A stretch of 64,000 bases of DNA from Bifidobacterium felsineum (GCF_002802915.1 NZ_PEBJ01000001.1:682001-746000); one strand, 5' to 3'; shown: positions 50,660-60,063, counted from the stretch's first letter. Program-made: numbers and translations. Notes: generated from the sequence alone by a model not told the origin.

Positions 50660-53014
50660 ATGACCGCAAACACCGCAACCGCAACACCCCTGCCTTACAA
50701 GAACCCTGAACTGCCTGCATCCGAACGCATCGCAGACCTGCTCTCCCGCATGACGCTGGAGGAGAAGGTCGGCCAGATGATGCAGCTTGACGCCCGTGGC
50801 GGCGACCTGGACGACCTCATCGTCAACAAGCACGTCGGTTCCATCCTGCACACCAGCCCGGAGGATCTGCCGCGCGCGGTCAAAACCGTCAATGAGAAAA
50901 CCCGCCTCGGCATCCCGCTGGTCATCGGTGATGACTGCATCCACGGTTACTCCTTCTGGCCCGGTGCCACGATCTTCCCCTCGCAGCTCGGCATGGCACT
51001 GAGCTGGGACGCCGAAAAGGTGCGTCAAGCAGGCCGCGCCACCGCTGAGGAAGTCTCCTGCACCGGTGTGCACTGGACCTTCTCTCCGGTGCTGTGTATC
51101 GCACGCGACACCCGCTGGGGCCGTGTGGATGAAACCTTCGGCGAAGACCCGATGCTGATCGGCGAGCTCGCCTCCGCCATGGTCAAGGGCTACCAGGGAG
51201 GTGCCAAGGCCGGCGAGAAGCTGCCGAAGGATGCGATCTTGGCTTGCGCCAAGCATTTCGCTGGCTACTCCGAAACCCAGGGCGGACGCGACGCTTCCGA
51301 AGCTGACCTTTCCCACCGCAAGCTTGAATCATGGTTCCTGCCGCCATTTGAACGTGTGGCCAAGGAAGGCTGCGGTACCTTCATGCTTGGTTACGAATCC
51401 ATCGACGGTGTGCCGGTCACCTTCAACAAGTGGCTGCTGACCGACAAGCTGCGCGGTGCATGGAAGTACAACGGCACGCTGATCACCGACTGGGATAATG
51501 TCGGCCGCTCCGTCTGGGAGCAGAAGGTCAAGCCGGATTATGTGCACGCTGCAGCGGACGCGGTCAAGGCCGGCAACGATTTGGTCATGACCACCCCGCA
51601 GTTCTACGAGGGTGCCATCGAAGCGGTGAAGACCGGACTTCTGGACGAATCCCTGATTGACGAAGCCGTCGCCCGTATTCTGGCTCTAAAGTTCCGCCTT
51701 GGTCTGTTCGAAGATCCACGTCTGCCTGATGCCGAACGCATTAAGACTGTCATCGGCTCCGAAGAACACCAGCGGATCAACCTTGAACTGGCTCGCGAAG
51801 CCGTGGCTCTGCTGCGCAACGACGGCAACCTGCCGTTCGCTGCCAACAAGGCCAAGCGCATCGCCGTGGTCGGCCCGCTTGCCGATGACGCGCAGAATCA
51901 GCTCGGCGACTGGACCGGCAACTCCGGCCAGGTCTCCTGGATGCCTGACGGCCAGCCTCGTGAGATGATCGCCACCGTGCTCGACGGCATCAAGCAGTTT
52001 GCCGGCGAAAACACTGAAGTCGTGTACTCTCGCGGTGCCAACATCGTTGACCTCGTCACCGATCCGGCTGGCGAACTCTATCCGGATGGGCAGCCCCGTC
52101 CGAAGATCGGTGTCTCCGCCGCAGTCGATCAGGCGATGCTCGACGAAGCCGTGGCCAACGCTCGCCAATCCGACCTGATTGTGGCTGTAGTGGGCGATAC
52201 CGTGCAGCTCACTGGTGAAACCTGCTCCACCGCCACCCTCGAACTGCTCGGCGGCCAGAACGCGCTGCTCGATGCGCTCGCAGCCGTGGCCAAGGAAACC
52301 GGCAAGCCGATGGTCACCGTACTGGTGAGCTCCAAGCCGCAGATTTTGCCCGCATCCATCGTGGGTGAAAATGGCGTGTTCGCCAAGCGTGTAAGCGACC
52401 CTGAAACCGGCACCGGCTCGATTCTGTGGGCCGCAAATCCAGGCATGAAGGGCGGTCAGGCCATCGCCGAAATCATCTTCGGCCTGACCAACCCGTCCGG
52501 TCGCCTGCCTGTCACATTCCCGCGTCACGCCGGCCAGCTGCCGGTCTACTACAATCAGGTGCGCGGTCAGCATGGCGACCGTTACGCCGACCTCACACAG
52601 GATCCGGCTTTCGCATTCGGCGAGGGTCTGAGCTATACCACCTTCGAATATGGTGAGCCGGTCATCACCGGCGGCGCAACCAACACGGACGGTACCTTCA
52701 CTGAATCTGATACCGTACACGCTGAAATCACCCTGACCAACACAGGTGATGTTGCCGGCACTGAAGTCGTGCAGGCCTACATCGGCGACATCGTGACCTC
52801 CTACAGCTGGACCGACCGCGAACTGAAGGCCTTCCAGCGCGTGACACTCGAGCCCGGCGAAACCAAGACCGTCACCTTCGAGATTCCTGTCGCTGACTGC
52901 ACCATCGTGGACTCCGAGGCCAACCGCATTGTTGAGCCCGGTGAATTCGAACTGCTCATCGGCCACTCGTCCCGTCGTGAAGACCTGAAGCGCACCACGT
53001 TCACCGTGGCATAG
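50660..53014 (+). CDS. Glycoside hydrolase family 3 beta-glucosidase (first)
   Basis: 784 residues. RIADLLSRMTLEEKVGQMMQLD starts the barrel; ACAKHFAGYSETQGGRDASEADLS follows (KHF and substrate loop); the nucleophile Asp is in GTLITDWDNVGRS near residue 277. Next are the (alpha/beta)6 sandwich (REAVALLRNDGNLPF...VVGPLADD) and a C-terminal fibronectin-III-like domain (ITLTNTGDVAGTEVVQAYI). Cytoplasmic. ATG 50660 has GAGGAAAG upstream; ATG 50627 is just after the operator and is less likely. It is probably a beta-glucosidase for imported di- or oligosaccharides. Confidence 0.92.
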   Translation: MTANTATATPLPYKNPELPASERIADLLSRMTLEEKVGQMMQLDARGGDLDDLIVNKHVGSILHTSPEDLPRAVKTVNEKTRLGIPLVIGDDCIHGYSFWPGATIFPSQLGMALSWDAEKVRQAGRATAEEVSCTGVHWTFSPVLCIARDTRWGRVDETFGEDPMLIGELASAMVKGYQGGAKAGEKLPKDAILACAKHFAGYSETQGGRDASEADLSHRKLESWFLPPFERVAKEGCGTFMLGYESIDGVPVTFNKWLLTDKLRGAWKYNGTLITDWDNVGRSVWEQKVKPDYVHAAADAVKAGNDLVMTTPQFYEGAIEAVKTGLLDESLIDEAVARILALKFRLGLFEDPRLPDAERIKTVIGSEEHQRINLELAREAVALLRNDGNLPFAANKAKRIAVVGPLADDAQNQLGDWTGNSGQVSWMPDGQPREMIATVLDGIKQFAGENTEVVYSRGANIVDLVTDPAGELYPDGQPRPKIGVSAAVDQAMLDEAVANARQSDLIVAVVGDTVQLTGETCSTATLELLGGQNALLDALAAVAKETGKPMVTVLVSSKPQILPASIVGENGVFAKRVSDPETGTGSILWAANPGMKGGQAIAEIIFGLTNPSGRLPVTFPRHAGQLPVYYNQVRGQHGDRYADLTQDPAFAFGEGLSYTTFEYGEPVITGGATNTDGTFTESDTVHAEITLTNTGDVAGTEVVQAYIGDIVTSYSWTDRELKAFQRVTLEPGETKTVTFEIPVADCTIVDSEANRIVEPGEFELLIGHSSRREDLKRTTFTVA

Positions 53015-53072
53015 TGCGCAGGGGCGTCGGAAAGCCACTGCCTCTTCCGTCGGTAATCTGACGCGATGTTTC

Positions 53073-53100
53073 GGAGGCCCTCGAACGGGGGCCTCCATTA
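53073..53100 (+). terminator. Hairpin after the first GH3 gene
   Basis: GGAGGCCC at 53073-53080 pairs with GGGCCTCC at 53089-53096; no T tract. Confidence 0.55.
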
Positions 53101-53185
53101 TGTTGATGGGCGAGGTTGTTTCCGAAAACTGGCACCCTTGACCGGCTGAAGAAATTCCTGGTATCCCGTATCGAAATAATGATGT

Positions 53186-54319
53186 ATGAATAACAGCATG
53201 GGAATAGTCGAGCGAATCAATGGAGTGAACCTCGGCAATTGGCTGGTGCTGGAACGGTGGATGAAGCCGAAGTTATTCGAGCCGAGTGGCGAAACGGACG
53301 AAATGTGGCTGCACCGGGCCATGGAACCGGCCGAGCTCGAGGCTTTGTTGCGGCGCCATCGCGACACGTACATTACGGAAGCTGATTTTCGCAATATTGC
53401 CGCGCATGGCTGCAATCTGGTGCGCATCCCTGTGCCGTATTTCGTATTCGGTGATATTCCAGGCCACCCGGGCTGCGTCGAATATCTGGACAAGGCGTTT
53501 GATTGGGCCGAACAAACGGGGCTCGGGATTCTGATTGACTTGCACACGGTGCCCGGCTCGCAGAACGGATTCGATAACGGTGGACTCACTGGTGTGGTGC
53601 GCTGGCATCACAGTCCACGTGCGGTCGCCTATGCGTTGGAGGTGTTGACCTGTCTGGCCAAGCGATACCACGATCGCGAGGCGTTGTTCGGCATCGAGGT
53701 ATTGAACGAGCCGATTGATTGGCTCACCTATGTGATGTCGCCGTCGAGCAGGCAGGCGAAAGACCGGTCCGAAGCGCGGGGAAGTGGGCCAATTCCGATG
53801 GCGTTCCTCAAGCGTTTCTATCGCGAAGCGTATCGTCGGTTGCGTCCGGTTCTGACGGAGGGTCAAATCATCGTGTTCCATGACGGCTTCCGGCTAGGCC
53901 GTTGGCGGGACTGGTTTATACGCGAAGGCATGCAAGGTGTCATGCTCGATACGCATATCTACTTGGTCGTGGCTGAGCAATTCCCACTGCTTCGCATGAT
54001 TCCCGAGCGGAGGATGATGGACTTTTATCAATTGTTCGTGCGTTGGAGCGAGCTGCGCATCCGTCTTGCCGCCCGGTATACGCCGGTGATTGTAGGGGAG
54101 TGGTGCGTGGCCAATAATCTGGTGAATCGGCTCGGAAGGACCGGTTCAAGGAGGTGGAGTGACGCCATCTATCGTCAGGTTGCCGCCATACAGCGCAAAG
54201 CATGGGATGCTTCCGCCGGCCAGATTTACTGGAGCTATCGGCTGCGCGGCGATTCACCCATCGCACATCCTGACCCGTGGGATCTCACCCACGTTTGGCA
54301 TGCCGGTTGGATGCTCTGA
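53186..54319 (+). CDS. Glycoside hydrolase family 5, exo-beta-glucanase-like
   Basis: 377 residues without signal peptide. Seen: IVERINGVNLGNWLVLERWMKP (the family start as in exo-1,3-beta-glucanases), GCNLVRIPVPYFVFG, GLGILIDLHTVPGSQNGFDN, acid/base Glu in IEVLNEPIDW near 174 and nucleophile Glu in VIVGEWCVAN near 304. A GH5_9-like exo-beta-glucosidase on short beta-glucans is the best guess. TTGACC (53138) and TATCCC (53162) may form its promoter; no clear Shine-Dalgarno precedes ATG 53186. It is convergent with TetR-3. Confidence 0.85.
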   Translation: MNNSMGIVERINGVNLGNWLVLERWMKPKLFEPSGETDEMWLHRAMEPAELEALLRRHRDTYITEADFRNIAAHGCNLVRIPVPYFVFGDIPGHPGCVEYLDKAFDWAEQTGLGILIDLHTVPGSQNGFDNGGLTGVVRWHHSPRAVAYALEVLTCLAKRYHDREALFGIEVLNEPIDWLTYVMSPSSRQAKDRSEARGSGPIPMAFLKRFYREAYRRLRPVLTEGQIIVFHDGFRLGRWRDWFIREGMQGVMLDTHIYLVVAEQFPLLRMIPERRMMDFYQLFVRWSELRIRLAARYTPVIVGEWCVANNLVNRLGRTGSRRWSDAIYRQVAAIQRKAWDASAGQIYWSYRLRGDSPIAHPDPWDLTHVWHAGWML

Positions 54320-54377
54320 GTGGCAACGCGGGATGTCGTGCAATCGTACGATTGCGAACAGTGGCTAGGCGTCGCAG

Positions 54378-54971
54378 TCAGCGATACCCATTCCAAATCG
54401 GCAGCGGGAACAGCACCTCCTCGCAATCCGTCCACATGACGTTGAGGTCCTGTCCGGGGGAGCGCAGCCAACGCAGCTGGATGCCGTCCATCATCGAAAA
54501 GGCGGCCTGCAAGACATGCTCGACGTTTACGCCGTTCGGCACAGACCAATTGATGTTTTGCGCATTGGCCACGGTCTGCCGCTCGCGGTCGGCGAAATAA
54601 GCGTGCGCGGGGTGGCCGGAATCCAATGCCTCGGCGCTCAACGTGGAGAACATGTGCACCAACGAGGGGCGCTTCGCGTTGACGGCCACCACGCGGCGCA
54701 GCATATCAGGTATCAGAGGTCGGTCCTCGGTCACCATGCCAGCGGTAAGAGCAATGGTTTCCTTGTCGTATACCTCGCCAAGTACTAGCTCGAGCAACCC
54801 CTCTTTGCTGCCCACGTAATGCAATACGCCGGCTTTGGTGAGTCCCACTTCTGTGGCGATGCGCTGCAGGGAGGTGCCGTAGTAGCCAAGTTTGCCGAAG
54901 GATTCGACGGTGGCTTCGATGATGGCGTTGCGACGGTCATCTGTCTGCGTGTTAGGGGAGGTGCTGCTCAT
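54378..54971 (-). CDS. TetR family regulator (TetR-3)
   Basis: 197 residues from ATG 54971. HTH: AIIEATVESFGKLGYYGTSLQRIATEVGLTKAGVLHYVGSKEGLLELV. The end GIQLRWLRSPGQDLNVMWTDCEEVLFPLPIWNGYR marks it as a paralogue of TetR-1 and TetR-2, the most diverged of the three. It is divergent from the second GH3 gene, with a 14-bp palindrome between them. TAAGGT 7 nt upstream favours the leaderless start 54971 over 55007. Confidence 0.87.
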   Translation of the reverse strand: MSSTSPNTQTDDRRNAIIEATVESFGKLGYYGTSLQRIATEVGLTKAGVLHYVGSKEGLLELVLGEVYDKETIALTAGMVTEDRPLIPDMLRRVVAVNAKRPSLVHMFSTLSAEALDSGHPAHAYFADRERQTVANAQNINWSVPNGVNVEHVLQAAFSMMDGIQLRWLRSPGQDLNVMWTDCEEVLFPLPIWNGYR

Positions 54972-54978
54972 GAAGGTA

Positions 54979-54984
54979 ACCTTA
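54979..54984 (-). promoter_or_regulatory. Candidate -10 of a leaderless promoter for TetR-3
   Basis: TAAGGT on the minus strand, 7 nt, then ATG 54971. An imperfect half-site CGGTTAGT lies just upstream (54988-54996). Confidence 0.42.
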
Positions 54985-55049
54985 CGGTCGGTTAGTAGTG
55001 TTTTCAAATGATTATGGCGTGTTGTGATTCTGAATTTGATAATCTACCT

Positions 55050-55063
55050 ACCAACCGGTTGGT
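55050..55063 (+). promoter_or_regulatory. TetR-3-type operator before the second GH3 gene
   Basis: ACCAACCGGTTGGT, a perfect 14-bp palindrome in the divergent region. It uses the same ACCAA half-site as TetR-2 sites but with 4 bp inserted. GATAAT at 55038 is a likely -10. Confidence 0.62.
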
Positions 55064-55211
55064 CGAGAGAAAACGACCTGGAATTCATGGCTGGGGATTC
55101 ACTGCTGAATTCGCAGATGAATTCCACGGATGATGAAGCGTCGCATGACGGTGCTTGGCTCCGAACCGCACAGACCGACTGAGATCGCACAACTCAAAGA
55201 AAGAGGTTCCC

Positions 55212-57464
55212 ATGAGCGAGCAGACATACCCTTCCGTCAAGGACCTGACCCTCGAAGAAAAAGCATCCCTCACCTCGGGCGGCGACGCATGGCATCTGCA
55301 GGGTGTCGAATCCAAAGGCATCCCCGGCTACATGATCACCGACGGCCCTCACGGCCTGAGGAAATCCCTGGCCTCCAGCACCGGCGAAACCGATCTTGAC
55401 GACTCCGTGCCGGCCACCTGCTTCCCGCCGGCCGCCGGTCTGTCCAGCTCGTGGAACCCGGAACTCATCCATCAGGTCGGCGAGGCCATGGCCGAGGAAT
55501 GCATTCAGGAGAAGGTGGCCGTAATCCTGGGCCCCGGCGTCAACATCAAGCGCAATCCGCTCGGCGGCCGTTGCTTCGAATACTGGTCCGAAGACCCGTA
55601 TCTGGCCGGCCATGAAGCGGTCGGCATCGTCGCCGGCGTGCAGTCCAAGGGCGTGGGCGCTTCCCTGAAGCATTTCGCTGCTAACAATCAGGAGACCGAC
55701 CGTCTGCGCGTGGACGCTCGCATCAGCCAGCGTGCCCTGCGTGAGATTTACCTGCCGGCATTCGAGCACATCGTCAAAACCGCCCAGCCGTGGACCATCA
55801 TGTGCTCCTACAACCGCATCAACGGCGTGCACTCCGCCCAGAACCACTGGCTGTTGACCGACGTGCTGCGCAACGAATGGGGCTTCGAAGGCATCGTCAT
55901 GTCCGACTGGGGTGCCGACCATGACCGCGTGGCCTCTCTGAACGCCGGACTGAACCTCGAAATGCCGCCGAGCTACACCGACGATCACGTGGTGTATGCC
56001 GCTCGCGACGGCCGTATCTGCCCGGCTCAGCTTGACCGCATGGCTCAGGGCATGATCGACCTGACCAACAAGGCCCGTGCCGCCATGAGCATCGAAGGCT
56101 ACCGCTTCGACGTGGACGCGCACGATGAAACCGCTCACCAGGCCGCCGTGGAATCCATGGTGCTGCTCAAGAACGATGAGGCCATCCTGCCGCTCGACCC
56201 GAGCGCGGGCGAGAAGATCGCCGTCATCGGCGAGTTCGCTCGCACTCCGCGTTACCAGGGCGGCGGCTCCTCGCATATCACACCCACCAAGATGACCAGC
56301 TTCCTCGACACCCTTGCCGAGCGCGGCATCGCAGCCAGCTTCGCCCCTGGCTTCACGCTCGACCTCGAGCCTGCCGATCCGGCACTGGAAGCCGAAGCCA
56401 TTAAGGCAGCCAAAACCGCCGACAAGGTGCTTATGTTCTTGGGGCTTCCGGAAGCCGCCGAATCCGAAGGCTTCGATCGCGAGAACCTCGACATGCCGGC
56501 CAAGCAAATTGAGCTGCTGCGCCAGGTCGCCGAAGTGAACCCGAACGTGGCCGTGGTGCTCTCCAACGGTTCCGTGGTCTCCGTGCACCCCTGGGCCCAG
56601 TACGCCAAGGGCATTCTGGAATCCTGGCTGCTCGGCCAGGCCGGCGGCCCGGCGCTCGCCGACGTGATCTTCGGCAAAGTGAGCCCCTCCGGCAAGCTCG
56701 CCCAGTCCATCCCGCTGGATATCAACGATGACCCGAGTATGCTCAACTGGCCAGGCGAGGAAGGCCATGTGGACTACGGCGAAGGTGTATTCGTGGGCTA
56801 TCGCTACTACGACACCTATAACAAGGCGGTCGATTACCCGTTCGGCTACGGCCTGAGCTACGCCACGTTCGAAATCTCCGATGTGAAGGCCACCAAGACC
56901 GGCGATAATACTGCAACCGTGACCGCAACCGTGACCAACACCTCCGATGTGGACGCCGCCGAAACCGTGCAGGTCTACGTGGCTCCGGGCAAGGCCGATG
57001 TTGCCCGCCCGGTGCATGAGCTCAAGGGCTTTGCCAAGGTGTTCCTCAAGGCCGGCGAATCCGAGACCGTGACCATCGACCTCGACGAGCGCGCGTTCGC
57101 CTACTGGTCCGAGAAGTTCAACGACTGGCATGTGGAGACCGGCGAGTATGGCATCGAAGTCGGCGTGAGCTCCCGCGACATTGCCGCAACGGTGAGCGTG
57201 AAACTCGACGGCGACGGCAAGACCCAGCCGCTGACCGAATGGTCCACCTTCGGCGAATGGTCCGCCGACCCGGTGGGCTCCAAGGTGGTCGAGGACTTGG
57301 CTGCTGCAGGTGAAAAGGGCGAACTGCCAAAGCTCACCGATAACGCCATGATGCGTATGTTCCTGAACTCCATGCCGATCAACTCGCTGCCTACCTTGAT
57401 GGGCGAGGCCGGCAAGGACGTCACCAAATTCCTGCTCGACGGCTACGCCGAACTGCATAAGTAA
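55212..57464 (+). CDS. Glycoside hydrolase family 3 beta-glucosidase (second)
   Basis: 750 residues. LTLEEKASLTSGGDAWHL and MITDGPHGLRK open the barrel; GASLKHFAANNQETDR, RALREIYLPAFEH and GIVMSDWGADHDRVAS (nucleophile Asp near residue 231) follow. The sandwich domain (VLLKNDEAILPLDPS) and an Fn3-like C-terminal domain (VTNTSDVDAAETVQVYV) complete it, plus a 60-residue helical tail. This is the GH3 subgroup of broad bifidobacterial beta-glucosidases, distinct from the first GH3. Cytoplasmic. AAAGAGG lies before ATG 55212. Confidence 0.93.
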   Translation: MSEQTYPSVKDLTLEEKASLTSGGDAWHLQGVESKGIPGYMITDGPHGLRKSLASSTGETDLDDSVPATCFPPAAGLSSSWNPELIHQVGEAMAEECIQEKVAVILGPGVNIKRNPLGGRCFEYWSEDPYLAGHEAVGIVAGVQSKGVGASLKHFAANNQETDRLRVDARISQRALREIYLPAFEHIVKTAQPWTIMCSYNRINGVHSAQNHWLLTDVLRNEWGFEGIVMSDWGADHDRVASLNAGLNLEMPPSYTDDHVVYAARDGRICPAQLDRMAQGMIDLTNKARAAMSIEGYRFDVDAHDETAHQAAVESMVLLKNDEAILPLDPSAGEKIAVIGEFARTPRYQGGGSSHITPTKMTSFLDTLAERGIAASFAPGFTLDLEPADPALEAEAIKAAKTADKVLMFLGLPEAAESEGFDRENLDMPAKQIELLRQVAEVNPNVAVVLSNGSVVSVHPWAQYAKGILESWLLGQAGGPALADVIFGKVSPSGKLAQSIPLDINDDPSMLNWPGEEGHVDYGEGVFVGYRYYDTYNKAVDYPFGYGLSYATFEISDVKATKTGDNTATVTATVTNTSDVDAAETVQVYVAPGKADVARPVHELKGFAKVFLKAGESETVTIDLDERAFAYWSEKFNDWHVETGEYGIEVGVSSRDIAATVSVKLDGDGKTQPLTEWSTFGEWSADPVGSKVVEDLAAAGEKGELPKLTDNAMMRMFLNSMPINSLPTLMGEAGKDVTKFLLDGYAELHK

Positions 57465-57479
57465 GGAATGCGCGATTTG

Positions 57480-57506
57480 GCTCCCCTCAAAGAGGGGAGC
57501 TTTTTT
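57480..57506 (+). terminator. Rho-independent terminator after the second GH3 gene
   Basis: GCTCCCCTC at 57480-57488 pairs with GAGGGGAGC at 57492-57500; six T residues follow. Confidence 0.95.
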
Positions 57507-57528
57507 GCGTCGTGCGACACGCTGATTG

Positions 57529-57599
57529 TTGCATGTGCAACTGTTGTATGTGGTGCGCATTACACTGTTTCGTTGCATATACAACAGTTGCACATGCGA
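57529..57599 (+). promoter_or_regulatory. Array of four MarR-type operator sites
   Basis: TTGCATGTGCAA (57529), TTGTATGTGGTG (57544), TTGCATATACAA (57573) and TTGCACATGCGA (57588), each 12 nt. Spacings of 15, 29 and 15 bp make the whole array symmetric: the outer pairs form a long inverted repeat around a TACACT -10 (57561). Confidence 0.65.
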
Positions 57600-57643
57600 C
57601 GTAAGTATCGAAAACAATTAGGCAATCGAATGGGGGAAGAACC

Positions 57644-58117
57644 ATGGATCATCATGCCCTCAGCATCGAAATGCGCTCACTGAGCAAGGCCGTGGACCGA
57701 TATTTGGGAGAAAGCATGCCGGAATCCGCGCGTATCGCCACCGGCGGCAATGCCCATATCATCATCTTCCTGGCACGCAATCGCGGCCGCGATATCTACC
57801 AGCACACCATCGAGCAGAAATTCTGCATCACCCGATCCACCGCGTCCCGTGTGTTGACGCTGATGGAGAAGAAGGGGTTGATCGTGCGTGAGCCGGTGGC
57901 CCATGATGCCAGACTCAAACGCATCGTGCTCACCGACAAGGCCGATTCCATTGTGGCCGATCTCAAAGCCAATGGGGAGCGTGTGGAGCGTCTGCTGGTC
58001 GAGGGGCTGTCCGCGGAAGAGCAAGCAGCACTGCGCGATGGCGTCAGACGCATGCGAGCGAACATCGATGCCGCACAACGAGAATACGAACACGATATGA
58101 AGGAGGAGAGCAAATGA
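57644..58117 (+). CDS. MarR family regulator
   Basis: 157 residues. The winged HTH is IYQHTIEQKFCITRSTASRVLTLMEKKGLIVREPVAHDARLKRIVLTDKAD, with long helices at both ends for dimerisation. It overlaps the first ABC gene by ATGA (58114-58117), so regulator and exporter are co-translated, and four operator-like sites precede it. This layout is typical of drug-responsive autoregulated exporter operons. GGGGGAAG precedes ATG 57644. Confidence 0.9.
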   Translation: MDHHALSIEMRSLSKAVDRYLGESMPESARIATGGNAHIIIFLARNRGRDIYQHTIEQKFCITRSTASRVLTLMEKKGLIVREPVAHDARLKRIVLTDKADSIVADLKANGERVERLLVEGLSAEEQAALRDGVRRMRANIDAAQREYEHDMKEESK

Positions 58118-60063
58118 GCGATACCGCAACCAAGCGCAGTGCCTCAGCCGGCGATATGACGGCGGAAGACAGCGCAGCTGCCACTGAAGCGGCCATTGAA
58201 CGTTCGCGCAAAGCCGTCGAACCCGAGCGCCCGAAGCACATTATCCGCACGCTGTTGGGATCGATGCGCCAATACACCAAGGAAAGCCTGCTGGCCCCGC
58301 TGTTTGTGTTCATCGAAGCCATTCTGGAAATCGTGATTCCTACGGTGATGGCCACCTTGATCGACCAGGGCATCACCGGCGGCAGCATGCCGGCCATCAT
58401 CAAATTCGGCCTGATTCTGCTAGTATGCTCGCTGGTCTCTCTGGCCTGCGGCTTCCTGGCCGGAAAGTACGCCGCCATCGCCGCAGCCGGCTTCGCCAAG
58501 AACCTGCGTCGCGACCAGTTCGAACAGGTGCAGCGCTTCAGCTTCACCAACATCGACCGATTCTCCACCGGCTCCATCATCACCCGTTTGACCACTGATG
58601 TGACCAACCTGCAGATGGCCTACGGCATGATGGTCCGCATGGGTGTGCGCGCCCCGATTATGGTGGTTGTGGCATGGATCTTCTCGTTCCGCATCAGCCC
58701 ATCGATTTCCATGGTGTTCCTTGCCTGCATCCCGATCCTGGCCATCGGCCTGTGTGGTCTCGCGGTGCTGGTGCACCCGGTGTTCGAGCGCGTGTTCCAT
58801 ACCTACGATGCGCTGAACAACGTGGTCGACGAGAACCTGCAGGGCATCCGCGTGGTGAAGTCCTACAACCGCGAATCCTTCGAAATCCACAAGTTCGACC
58901 GCATCTCCAAGCGCATTTTCAAGGACTTCACGCTGGCCGAGCGCATCATGAGCTTCAACAGCCCGATCATGATGTTCTGCATCTACGCTTCGATGATCCT
59001 GATTTCTTGGATGGGCGCTCAGCAGATCGTGGCGTCCGGCAACAACGCTGCAATGGGCCTGACTACCGGTGACCTCACCGCTCTCGTGACCTACGCCATG
59101 CAGATTCTGATGGCCATGATGATGCTGTCGATGATCTTCGTCATGTTCATCATCTCCCAGGCCTCCGCCGAGCGAATCTGCCAGGTGCTGCAGGAAAAGA
59201 GCACCGTGGTGGACCCGGAGAACCCGGTCAAGAGCGTTGCGGATGGCTCCATCGAATTCGATGACGTCACCTTCCGTTACTCCGATAGCTCCGAAAAGCC
59301 AGTACTCGACGACATCAACCTGACCATTCCTTCAGGAGCCACGGTGGGCATCGTCGGTGGCACTGGTTCCGCCAAGTCCTCGCTGGTGCAGCTGGTTCCC
59401 CGCCTCTACGATGTCTCCGCCGGTTCGCTCAAGGTCGGTGGCCGCGATGTGCGCGACTACGATCTCGAAGTCCTGCGCGATCAAGTGGCCATGGTACTGC
59501 AGAAGAACGTGCTGTTCTCCGGCACCATCGCTGAGAATCTGCGCTGGGGCAACCCGGATGCCACCGACGAGGAGATTCGCCACGCATGCCAGCTCGCTCA
59601 GGCGGACGGCTTCATTCAGGAATTCCCGGATAAGTACGACACCTACATCGAACAAGGTGGTACCAACGTATCCGGCGGCCAGCGCCAGCGCCTGTGCATC
59701 GCCCGTGCGCTGCTCAAGAAACCGAAGATCCTGATTCTGGATGACTCCACCTCCGCAGTCGATACCAAGACCGACAAGCTGATTCGTGAAGCCTTCCACC
59801 ATGAGATTCCGGACACCACCAAGATTATCATCGCCCAGCGCGTGGCCTCGGTGCAGGAATCCGACATGATTCTGGTCATGGATGAAGGCCGCATCATGGC
59901 TCGCGGTACGCACAACGAACTGCTCGAGACCTGCGATGAATACCGTTCCATCTACGAATCCCAAACCAAGAACACCGCAGCAGGCCAGGCCGAAATCGAA
60001 CAGGCCGCGGCCGAAGAAGCCGAACGCATGAAGAACGCAGCTGAGGAAGGAGAGGCACGATGA
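58114..60063 (+). CDS. ABC exporter subunit 1 (fused TMD-NBD, degenerate catalytic Glu)
   Basis: 649 residues. After a 55-residue soluble start, six transmembrane helices (for example FVFIEAILEIVIPTVMATLI), then the NBD. Walker A reads GGTGSAKSSL, with Ala where Gly is usual. The signature NVSGGQRQRL is canonical. Walker B ends ILILDDSTS, with Asp for the catalytic Glu. Thus its own ATP site is degenerate but it lends a good signature to its partner, as in heterodimeric exporters (BmrC/D, LmrC/D type). It exports drugs or peptides. ATGA overlaps both neighbours. Confidence 0.92.
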   Translation: MSDTATKRSASAGDMTAEDSAAATEAAIERSRKAVEPERPKHIIRTLLGSMRQYTKESLLAPLFVFIEAILEIVIPTVMATLIDQGITGGSMPAIIKFGLILLVCSLVSLACGFLAGKYAAIAAAGFAKNLRRDQFEQVQRFSFTNIDRFSTGSIITRLTTDVTNLQMAYGMMVRMGVRAPIMVVVAWIFSFRISPSISMVFLACIPILAIGLCGLAVLVHPVFERVFHTYDALNNVVDENLQGIRVVKSYNRESFEIHKFDRISKRIFKDFTLAERIMSFNSPIMMFCIYASMILISWMGAQQIVASGNNAAMGLTTGDLTALVTYAMQILMAMMMLSMIFVMFIISQASAERICQVLQEKSTVVDPENPVKSVADGSIEFDDVTFRYSDSSEKPVLDDINLTIPSGATVGIVGGTGSAKSSLVQLVPRLYDVSAGSLKVGGRDVRDYDLEVLRDQVAMVLQKNVLFSGTIAENLRWGNPDATDEEIRHACQLAQADGFIQEFPDKYDTYIEQGGTNVSGGQRQRLCIARALLKKPKILILDDSTSAVDTKTDKLIREAFHHEIPDTTKIIIAQRVASVQESDMILVMDEGRIMARGTHNELLETCDEYRSIYESQTKNTAAGQAEIEQAAAEEAERMKNAAEEGEAR

